Of a stretch of DNA of 7,620 nt, positions 1 to 4,972 are shown one piece after another. The translations under genes were made by a program, and so were the position numbers. Location of the stretch: contig CALZMB010000108.1 in the NCBI GenBank assembly GCA_945788485.1, positions 1 through 7,620 of the forward strand, read 5' to 3'. The stretch comes from an uncultured bacterium (GTDB lineage: Bacteria; Bacteroidota; Bacteroidia; Bacteroidales; Bacteroidaceae). The notes beneath the pieces are model-generated. The model did no database searches. It saw only the letters and a list, made by a program, of their open reading frames with translations, and was not told the origin of the DNA. How positions within the stretch are numbered: position 1 is the first letter of the stretch; every line of letters begins with the position of its first letter.

Positions 1-1
1 T

Positions 2-718
2 CTCACCATGGGCGACAAACAGAAGGCTCTCCAATATGCGCAGATGGTGATAGAACAGAGCGGACGGCGGCTGAAGACAAAGACAGAGGTCGTCAACGAC
101 CTCGCCGGCGTGCTCTCTAAGAAAGAGTGCCTCTTCGGTGTCTATTACGCCAGCTTCTATTCTGTCGTCAGCCCGAAGCTGCAGCAGACAATATCCTATT
201 CGTCGCTCGACCTCAGGCCAGACTTCATGGACATGTACGAAAAAGGCGTCAGTGGACTTGACTATCGCACCAACGCCTATTTCACCTCTGTCGATCTCGG
301 AGGCACCGCGAAATACCGCCTCAGCAAGTTCACAGACATCTACGACCTGCAGAACAACTCGTCGGCGCGTCCCGCCGACCTCATTCAGGGCATCAACCTC
401 ATCCGTCTGCCTGAGATGTACTATATCGCAGCCGAATGTCTCTTAGACACCGACTACGAGAAGGCCGTCGCCCTCTTCAACGAGGTTGTCACAAACCGGG
501 GCCTCGACCCCATCAGCGGCGAGGGGGACGAGACACTCACCATCGACCTGCTGAACACCGAACGCTACAGGGAGATGATAGGCGAGGGGCAGACCTTCTT
601 CAACATGAAACGGCAGAACCTAAGCATCGCCTCATACGACAACTCTGTCACATACAAACCCGAAAGCGGAATGTATGTCGTGCCTATACCTGACGCAGAG
701 ACAGAAAACAGAAATTGA
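2..718 (+). CDS. SusD/RagB-family outer-membrane nutrient-binding lipoprotein, C-terminal part (5' end outside window)
   Basis: SusD-family proteins are surface lipoproteins that cap a SusC-type TonB-dependent channel and help capture a glycan or peptide ligand. The frame is open to the left edge of the window. The ATG at base 8 is therefore probably an internal Met, sitting in a helix (MGDKQKALQYAQMVI) typical of the TPR-like part of the family. Counting from that Met, family hallmarks are IRLPEMYYIAAE (132-143), ERYREMIGEGQTFF (185-198) and the C-terminal PIPDAETENRN (226-236), which is the usual end of SusD proteins. About half of a normal 500-600 aa SusD is present; the signal peptide and lipobox cysteine would lie upstream. 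A susC gene is expected just 5' of the window (inference). Two lipoprotein genes follow on the same strand. The family call is firm; the ligand is unknown. Confidence 0.93.
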   Translation, partial: LTMGDKQKALQYAQMVIEQSGRRLKTKTEVVNDLAGVLSKKECLFGVYYASFYSVVSPKLQQTISYSSLDLRPDFMDMYEKGVSGLDYRTNAYFTSVDLGGTAKYRLSKFTDIYDLQNNSSARPADLIQGINLIRLPEMYYIAAECLLDTDYEKAVALFNEVVTNRGLDPISGEGDETLTIDLLNTERYREMIGEGQTFFNMKRQNLSIASYDNSVTYKPESGMYVVPIPDAETENRN

Positions 719-733
719 TTATTCATTATTTTT

Positions 734-783
734 AAGTTGACGAGTTGACGAGTAAAACAAGTTGACGAGTTGATGAGTAAAAA
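734..783 (+). repeat. Nested tandem repeat (two 25-bp units, each with two 8-bp subunits) in the 718/788 gene gap
   Basis: Two 25-bp units, 734-758 and 759-783, agree at 23 of 25 positions. Each contains two tandem copies of the octamer GTTGACGA (736-743, 744-751, 761-768; the fourth, 769-776, has one change, C to T). The repeat fills most of the gap between the SusD-like gene and the next lipoprotein gene and ends 4 bp before the ATG at 788. It therefore covers the ribosome-loading region. It also creates the in-frame TTG (770) and ATG (773) codons that make the next gene look six or five codons longer. The repeat is read directly from the sequence; its function is unknown. Confidence 0.9.
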
Positions 784-787
784 AGAC

Positions 788-1588
788 ATGACAAAGATAA
801 AGACCATAGCCATGGCTGCCATTGCGGCGATGATGACGGCATCGTGCAGCGAGACCGACTATATGACGTTCGACACGGCGCGCAACGGAGTGTATTTCAC
901 GAAAGACACGCTGAACTTCTCGTTCGGCGTCACACCCATCGAGGTGACGAGCTACACCTGCAAGGTGCCGTTCCGCATCATGGGCTCCATCTCCGGCCAG
1001 CCGCGTGAAGTTCGATTCAGCATCGACCCCGCCCTCACCACCGCCACCCAGGGCGTGCAGTATAACATCGGCGAAGCCGTAGTGATGCCCGATTCCATCA
1101 ACGGCTTCATACCCGTCGAGATTCTGCGCGGCGGCCTCGAAGGCACCTACGCCACGGGATATACGAAATACAGGCTGCACCTCGTGCTTGAAGAGAACGA
1201 CAACTTCACGCCTGTACTCGATTCGCTCAGCCAGCAGCACCTGCTCTCTTTCGACAACGCCATCGAACAGCCCGAATGGCTCAACGCGCGCGGCGAAAAG
1301 GTATGGGACGTCGCCACGCTCGGCGTGTGGCATCCGTACAAGTTCATCAAGATGGTTGAATATTTCCACGCCCTGGCAGACATCCTGCCTGAGACGTACA
1401 AGAAGATGGTTGATGCGTACGGCGAGAACCTGGAGCACATACCCTACGGCGACCCGTATGTCTATCGCACGATATTCAAGAAATATATCTACGCGCCGAT
1501 GTACGAGTTCTTCTCCGACCCTGCCAACCACGACATGATAACCGGGGCTTACCCCGACTTCCCCTTCGATTTCCCCAGCCCGTATTGA
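788..1588 (+). CDS. DUF4843-like outer-membrane lipoprotein of a SusCD locus
   Basis: A 266-aa predicted lipoprotein. From the ATG at 788 the N terminus is a short basic start, a hydrophobic stretch and the lipobox TASC with the lipidated Cys at residue 20. This is ideal spacing for signal peptidase II and is why I prefer this start to TTG 770 or ATG 773, which lie within a tandem repeat. The mature part begins SETDYMTFD and is rich in predicted beta strands (VYFTKDTLNFSFGVTP, YTCKVPFRIMG, EVRFSIDP, YRLHLVLEEN). The C terminus is aromatic and proline-rich (DFPFDFPSPY). Position after susD and before a PKD-like lipoprotein, and the overall pattern, match the DUF4843 family, whose biochemical role is not established; an accessory ligand-binding subunit at the cell surface is inference. 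It starts 69 nt after the susD stop and ends 25 nt before the next gene, so co-transcription is likely. Confidence 0.82.
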   Translation: MTKIKTIAMAAIAAMMTASCSETDYMTFDTARNGVYFTKDTLNFSFGVTPIEVTSYTCKVPFRIMGSISGQPREVRFSIDPALTTATQGVQYNIGEAVVMPDSINGFIPVEILRGGLEGTYATGYTKYRLHLVLEENDNFTPVLDSLSQQHLLSFDNAIEQPEWLNARGEKVWDVATLGVWHPYKFIKMVEYFHALADILPETYKKMVDAYGENLEHIPYGDPYVYRTIFKKYIYAPMYEFFSDPANHDMITGAYPDFPFDFPSPY

Positions 1589-1613
1589 TTTCATCAAAAA
1601 AACAGAACAGACA

Positions 1614-3170
1614 ATGAAACGTGCAACATATCATTTTTCAAGGCATATCATGTCTTCCCTCTCACAGAGAAAGACGGCGGCGGCTTTCCTCCTCCTCCCT
1701 CTCTTCCTCCTCACGTCATGCTTCAGCGACGACACCACCATCGGCGACCGTCCGCTGTCTGAGATTGTCATCGACGAGGCAAGCATGCAGGAGGTGTATG
1801 ACATCAACAAGAACGAGACGCTGACCGTCACGCCGCGCTTCGCGCAGACCAACGGCGAGAAGCCTGTGACGACGACATGGGAGATAGACCAGAAGCTGTA
1901 CAGCAACGAGCCGACGCTCACCTTCACGGGCAAAGAGCTTGGCAGCTGGAACTGCCGCCTCATTCTCGAGAACGAAGACGGCAAAGCGTTCTTCCCATTC
2001 AAGCTCAACGTCAACTCGCCCTACGAGGAGGGCATCACCATCCTCAGCCGCGACGCCGACGGACGGCCCATGCTCTCTTTCATGCAGAAACCCCTCGACG
2101 GCTCAACGCCCGCGTTCTACGACTACGACTGCTTAGAGGTGAACAACGCCGACACGCGTTTCGCGTCGTTCCCCGCAGACATGGTGCAGAGCGCGGGATG
2201 TCTCATCATCGCCTGCCAGGGCAAAGGCAGGGAGGGCGACGACGTGCCCACGCTCTATTACGTCAACGAGAAGACGATGGTTGTCGAGAACGTGCTGCAG
2301 GTGAAAGAGTACGACGACTTCAAGCCCACCATCCTCGGCATACCATCGATGGATGCCTCGGGCGTGGCGTACCCCGTGCTCTGCGAGAACGGAAAAGTCT
2401 ATGAGTTCTCCACGACAGAGGGCGCGCTCGTCAAACCTACAAAGCTGAAATACACCTACGAGCAGAGCATCATCGTACGCGACAACGGCACGGGATGGAA
2501 CTACGAGCTGCTGGCATGGGACAAAGACCTCGGCGCGCTGGCGCAGCTATACAACGGCTACGGCCCGTACTACTGCAGCCGGAACTATCACCAGACACGA
2601 GAGACGTGTCAAGGCGCAAACAACTATTTCGACGGACGCACGTTCTGCAACATGACCTATGTCCGCATGACCGACGAGCAGGCTGCCACCGCCGACCCGC
2701 AGGTGCTCGTCGTCGTCAACAACGGCATGCTCGTGCAGAAGGCGGTGCTCTCGACATCGTTCTGGAAATACAACTTCGACACCTCGGAGACCGTACTCGA
2801 CGACAACGGGGGCGTGAAAATCGCCATGGTGGGCGCATGCCCGCTGAAACCCGCCACGCCCGCCATCGCGAACATGACGTACTATTCGCTGCTCTTTGCC
2901 GACGGCAACAAGGTGCGCCGCTGGAACTACACCACGTCGCAGCTGCTCAACAACGCCGATGTCCTCCAGACCGTAGGCACCGCCGATGCCGTCATCACCG
3001 GCTTCGAGATGTCTGCCGACCACAAACGCACATACGTAGCCTTCTATGAGCCGAAACAGACGGGCAAGAACGGCTGCCTGTGGGTCATCGACACAGACAA
3101 GGGCGACATCCTTCAGAAATACGACAACATCTGCTACATGCCCGTGAAGATGATCTACAAAAAGAAATAG
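1614..3170 (+). CDS. PKD-like family surface lipoprotein of a SusCD locus
   Basis: A 518-aa predicted lipoprotein. A hydrophobic segment (AAAFLLLPLFLLTSC) ends in a lipobox with Cys at residue 36. A second in-frame ATG at 1650 (residue 13) would give a signal peptide of 24 residues and is a real alternative start; I keep 1614 because it lies in an A-rich leader 25 nt after the previous stop. Residues about 50-135 form an Ig/PKD-like beta domain (ETLTVTPRF, VTTTWEID, WNCRLILENEDG, FFPFKLNV). From about 138 to the end there are repeated strand-turn patterns (ITILSRDADGRPMLSFM, TLYYVNEKTMVVENV, VYEFSTTEG, CLWVIDTDKGDILQKYD) that suggest a beta-propeller-like C-terminal domain (inference). Order and neighbours fit the 'PKD-like family lipoprotein' found after DUF4843 genes in SusCD loci. 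The likely role is ligand binding at the cell surface; the ligand is unknown. It is the last gene of the operon, ending 24 nt before a stem-loop. Confidence 0.8.
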   Translation: MKRATYHFSRHIMSSLSQRKTAAAFLLLPLFLLTSCFSDDTTIGDRPLSEIVIDEASMQEVYDINKNETLTVTPRFAQTNGEKPVTTTWEIDQKLYSNEPTLTFTGKELGSWNCRLILENEDGKAFFPFKLNVNSPYEEGITILSRDADGRPMLSFMQKPLDGSTPAFYDYDCLEVNNADTRFASFPADMVQSAGCLIIACQGKGREGDDVPTLYYVNEKTMVVENVLQVKEYDDFKPTILGIPSMDASGVAYPVLCENGKVYEFSTTEGALVKPTKLKYTYEQSIIVRDNGTGWNYELLAWDKDLGALAQLYNGYGPYYCSRNYHQTRETCQGANNYFDGRTFCNMTYVRMTDEQAATADPQVLVVVNNGMLVQKAVLSTSFWKYNFDTSETVLDDNGGVKIAMVGACPLKPATPAIANMTYYSLLFADGNKVRRWNYTTSQLLNNADVLQTVGTADAVITGFEMSADHKRTYVAFYEPKQTGKNGCLWVIDTDKGDILQKYDNICYMPVKMIYKKK

Positions 3171-3194
3171 AAAAGCCTCTCCCCTGACAATGTG

Positions 3195-3234
3195 TAATGT
3201 GTGATGTACAATGCAGGATGTACATCACACATTA
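3195..3234. terminator. Inverted repeat, probable transcription terminator (possibly bidirectional)
   Basis: A perfect 16-bp inverted repeat: left arm 3195-3210 (inner part AATGTGTGATGTACA), right arm 3219-3234, 8-nt loop ATGCAGGA at 3211-3218. It begins 24 nt after the stop of the PKD-like lipoprotein gene and is followed by an A/T-rich tract (ATTATTTATA, 3231-3240) but not by a clean T run. The stem is A/T-rich for a terminator. On the minus strand, the sequence leaving the stem reaches a T-rich stretch (complement of 3157-3175), so it could also end leftward transcription. The hairpin is certain; its use as a terminator is inferred from position. Confidence 0.6.
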
Positions 3235-3376
3235 TTTATACGGATTGTTTTGCCCCCTGACTATATGAACATTGTCATGAAAGCCGGCACCAACAGTGTA
3301 TTGCCATCCTTCCGCAAGTCCTTCGTATATAGTAAATAGCCCTGTCCTGATATTGTTGACATGGAGTGTCAACGAC
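3232..3376 (-). pseudogene. Possible remnant of a minus-strand gene, 3' end only
   Basis: Read leftward, the 145 bp between the MITE-like element and the stem-loop are open in one frame and end in TAA at 3234-3232. The peptide (SLTLHVNNIRTG, LFTIYEGLAEGWQYTVG, AGFHDNVHIVRGQNNPYK) has alternating strand-like patterns and normal amino-acid composition, unlike the low-complexity frames around it. No start codon lies within this part; the frame stays open through part of the mobile element to a Met codon at 3504, but that stretch is element sequence and not a credible gene N terminus. I found no matching upstream half to the right of the element. It could be the tail of a gene lost on insertion or by deletion, or simply chance. 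I do not recognise the family. Confidence 0.3.
3355..3373. repeat. Short inverted repeat next to the left end of the MITE-like element
   Basis: Arms GTTGACA (3355-3361) and TGTCAAC (3367-3373) are exact reverse complements around a 5-nt centre TGGAG. The site ends 3 bp before the terminal repeat of the mobile element. It may be an operator, a target preference of the element or chance; 7 bp is too short to decide. Confidence 0.35.
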
Positions 3377-3576
3377 TTAAGGGTGGTTCTATAAATTACC
3401 ACCGTAGATATATATTCAGAATGTGTTACAACGTCTTGACATCTTTCGTTCTCTTTTCGGTTCAAAGTGTAAGTTCGCTCGGTCACAATGCCCGCATTGC
3501 TCACTCTCTCACTTACACTTTGACCTCGAAAATAAAATCGAAATCTGCCAAGGCTAATTTATAGAACCACCCTTAA
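3377..3576. mobile_element. MITE-like non-autonomous element, 200 bp, with perfect 22-bp terminal inverted repeats
   Basis: The left end 3377-3398 and the right end 3555-3576 are perfect reverse complements over 22 bp and enclose 156 bp. The core of the repeat is GGGTGGTTCTATAAATTA, preceded by TTAA. Because TTAA is its own complement and occurs at both outer ends (3377-3380 and 3573-3576), it may be a 4-bp target-site duplication, leaving 18-bp true terminal repeats and a 192-bp element. There is no transposase reading frame, so it would have to be moved in trans by a related insertion sequence. The TTAA fits the YTAR-type targets reported for some IS5- and IS701-group elements, but assigning a family from this is inference. 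Small size, terminal repeats and a structured non-coding interior fit a MITE. It lies between two operons, 212 bp upstream of the sigma factor start. Confidence 0.82.
3454..3532. repeat. Long imperfect hairpin inside the MITE-like element
   Basis: Within the element, 3462-3474 (TCAAAGTGTAAGT) and 3511-3523 (ACTTACACTTTGA) are perfect 13-bp reverse complements. The stem continues outwards after a small asymmetric internal loop with TTTTCG (3454-3459) against CGAAAA (3527-3532). In the centre a smaller hairpin pairs CAATG (3486-3490) with CATTG (3495-3499). Together with the terminal repeats, the element can fold as nested palindromes in either strand or in RNA. Confidence 0.7.
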
Positions 3577-3788
3577 TTTATCTTAAAAACACATCATAAC
3601 ATATCATTAAATGAAGATTGCGGCGTAATTTCGCAAACGTAAATGAAGATTGTCCAGTAAAGCGTGAAAGGGCATCAAAGAAAAAATAAGATTGGAATAA
3701 TAGCCCCAAAATACAAAAACTTGAGTTTGAACCAGGAAAAACACATTTCTGCTTTACATTTTCTCCGTCAGAACTGTATTATAAGTGT
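3577..3788 (+). promoter_or_regulatory. Leader/control region of the sigma factor operon
   Basis: This 212-bp A/T-rich stretch has no gene. It contains two copies of a 13-bp direct repeat and one Bacteroidetes-like -7 candidate, TAATTTCG (3626-3633; consensus TAnnTTTG, one mismatch), followed by CAAACG. No good TTTG -33 element sits at the usual 19-21 bp upstream, so the primary sigma factor may not be the one that reads it, or the call may be wrong. A second weak match, TACATTTT (3755-3762), lies near the sigma gene. Use of the first box would give a transcribed leader of roughly 150 nt. The position upstream of the trio makes a promoter here likely; its exact location is uncertain. Confidence 0.4.
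3608..3652 (+). repeat. Pair of 13-bp direct repeats upstream of the ECF sigma gene
   Basis: TAAATGAAGATTG occurs at 3608-3620 and again at 3640-3652, exactly 32 bp start to start, about three helical turns. The second copy begins near the predicted transcription start if TAATTTCG (3626-3633) is the -7 box, and the pair brackets that box. This arrangement suits binding by a dimeric regulator, but it may also be residue of a small duplication. Confidence 0.6.
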
Positions 3789-4292
3789 ATGACACGAAAA
3801 GAAGTTGAAAGTTTGTTCAAGACACACTACACGCAGATGTATCATCTGGCACTCACGTTGCTCTTCGATGAAGCGGAGAGCAAGGATGTGGTGAGCGATG
3901 TGTTCGCCAACTTGCTTGGCGGCGGCGTAGTGATGAGAGCAGGCAACGCAAAGGCGTTTCTCTTGGCGAGTGTGTATCATCGCTGTCTGAATGTGTTGCA
4001 GCACAGGCAGGTGCAAGAACGTTTTGCACGCCTGATTGCCGAGAATACGGATACACTTGTCAGCAAGGATACAGTGGAAGAGCAAATGCAGATGGAAGAA
4101 CTGATGCGCTACGTGAGGGGCAATCTGTCACCGATAGAGCAAAATGTATTCCGACTGCGTTACTTGCGAGAAATGACCTGCCAGGAGGTGGCCGATGCGC
4201 TGAACGTCAGCCGTCAGACCGTCCACACCCACCTGAGGCAGTCAGTGGAGAAAATCAGAAAGTATTTCAATTCAAACTCAAAAGCAATATGA
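3789..4292 (+). CDS. ECF-type RNA polymerase sigma-70 factor (Bacteroidetes FecI-like)
   Basis: A 167-aa ECF sigma factor, normal length for the group. It has only regions 2 and 4. Region 2 covers about residues 9-71 (LFKTHYTQMYHLALTLLFDEAESKDVVSDVFANLL), the part that binds core polymerase and the -10 element. Region 4 covers about 110-160 with a helix-turn-helix at 129-151 (MTCQEVADALNVSRQTVHTH), preceded by the typical LSPIEQNVFRLRYLREM helix. The acidic linker between them is short. The ATG at 3789 fits the family N terminus; no Shine-Dalgarno sequence precedes it, as usual in this phylum. Its stop overlaps the next start by 4 bp (ATGA, 4289-4292), tying its synthesis to that of its presumed anti-sigma partner. 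The likely target is the promoter of its own operon and perhaps of an uptake locus; which one cannot be told. Confidence 0.93.
   Translation: MTRKEVESLFKTHYTQMYHLALTLLFDEAESKDVVSDVFANLLGGGVVMRAGNAKAFLLASVYHRCLNVLQHRQVQERFARLIAENTDTLVSKDTVEEQMQMEELMRYVRGNLSPIEQNVFRLRYLREMTCQEVADALNVSRQTVHTHLRQSVEKIRKYFNSNSKAI
4289..4292 (+). promoter_or_regulatory. ATGA start/stop overlap, sigma to anti-sigma
   Basis: The ATG of the anti-sigma-like gene (4289-4291) shares bases with the TGA of the sigma gene (4290-4292). There is no recognisable separate ribosome binding site, so re-initiation or coupled translation is likely, keeping the two products in step. Confidence 0.75.
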
Positions 4293-4972
4293 TGACCGAA
4301 GAAGAGCGTTTAGAGTGGCTTTTGGAATTGCAAGACCACCCTGAACAACTGACCGACGAGCAGTTGCAGCATATACTCGCCAACGACGAGATGCGCCAGC
4401 TTGTACAGCAGCTTGGCTTTGCCAAGCGTGCCTTCAAGCACGAAGAACTTAAAAACGACGCCCCTGACGTGGATGCCGAATGGGAGAAGTTTGCAGCATG
4501 CCATTCAGAAGAGTTGGAAATCCTCGACGACGGAGATTATAAGCCCCGTTTCGTCTTTCGCCTTACAACCAACAAAATAGCTGCATCCATCATCGGTGCA
4601 GTCTTGGTTTCGGGCATTGCTTTTGCCGCAATTCAGATTGTGCGTAACATCAGCACTCCGCAACCGCAGATGGCAACTACGGAGCAAGTGACGGACATGA
4701 AGCCAGTCACTTCCCTGCCCGCAGATACGGTTGAGACCGACACAATCCCCACTGAACCTTATGTATTCAACAATGTGCCACTCGACTCCATGCTCACAGC
4801 CATTGCAGCTGCCCACGGGGTCGGCGTGGAGTTTGAAAATGACGCGGCCCGCTATCTGCGTTTCCATTTTGTCTGGAAGCGTGAGGACAGCCTCTCGCGT
4901 GTAGTTGAAAAGTTGAACACCTTCGAGGCCGTGAATATCGGCATGGAAGACAACACACTGATAGTAAGATGA
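4289..4972 (+). CDS. Single-pass membrane anti-sigma-like protein with periplasmic DUF4974/STN-like C-terminal domain
   Basis: A 227-aa protein with three parts. A soluble acidic N-terminal region (1-95; LEWLLELQDHPEQLTDEQL, then an amphipathic stretch) would lie in the cytoplasm and bind the sigma factor. One hydrophobic segment at about 97-118 (IAASIIGAVLVSGIAFAAIQIV) spans the inner membrane. A Pro/Thr-rich linker (120-157) leads to a C-terminal domain (158-227; FNNVPLDSMLTAIAAAHGV to NTLIVR) with the pattern of the DUF4974 domain found at the end of Bacteroidetes FecR proteins. Usual FecR-type anti-sigma proteins of the phylum are about 300-400 aa and carry a FecR domain before DUF4974; none is evident here, so this is a short form. 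It begins with two Met codons (4289, 4292); the first overlaps the sigma stop and is chosen for coupling. Its end overlaps the receptor start by ATGA. The anti-sigma role rests on layout and context. Confidence 0.82.
   Translation: MMTEEERLEWLLELQDHPEQLTDEQLQHILANDEMRQLVQQLGFAKRAFKHEELKNDAPDVDAEWEKFAACHSEELEILDDGDYKPRFVFRLTTNKIAASIIGAVLVSGIAFAAIQIVRNISTPQPQMATTEQVTDMKPVTSLPADTVETDTIPTEPYVFNNVPLDSMLTAIAAAHGVGVEFENDAARYLRFHFVWKREDSLSRVVEKLNTFEAVNIGMEDNTLIVR
4969..4972 (+). promoter_or_regulatory. ATGA start/stop overlap, anti-sigma to receptor
   Basis: The receptor ATG (4969-4971) overlaps the TGA of the anti-sigma-like gene (4970-4972) in the same way as the upstream junction. This fixes the receptor start and indicates that all three genes are read from one transcript. 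Confidence 0.75.

Noticed and set aside
734..783. CRISPR-like array
   Set aside because: Units are directly adjacent with no spacers.
719..1597. 292-codon open frame on the minus strand, antisense to the DUF4843-like gene
   Set aside because: It mirrors a GC-rich real gene with a lipoprotein signal on the plus strand; its product is Val/Arg/His/Gly-rich with no recognisable domain, and its ends run into the tandem repeat.
2547..3023. 158-codon minus-strand frame inside the PKD-like lipoprotein gene
   Set aside because: Antisense shadow with no domain or start context.
2495..3049. 184-codon plus-strand frame inside the PKD-like lipoprotein gene
   Set aside because: Product is extremely Arg/His-rich, typical of an out-of-frame reading of GC-rich DNA.
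3361..3564. 67-codon frame across the MITE-like element
   Set aside because: It lies almost wholly in palindromic element sequence, including the left terminal repeat, and has no protein-like features; far too short for a transposase.
4289..4972. Calling the anti-sigma protein fecR
   Set aside because: Only the C-terminal DUF4974-like part is seen; the FecR domain is not evident.
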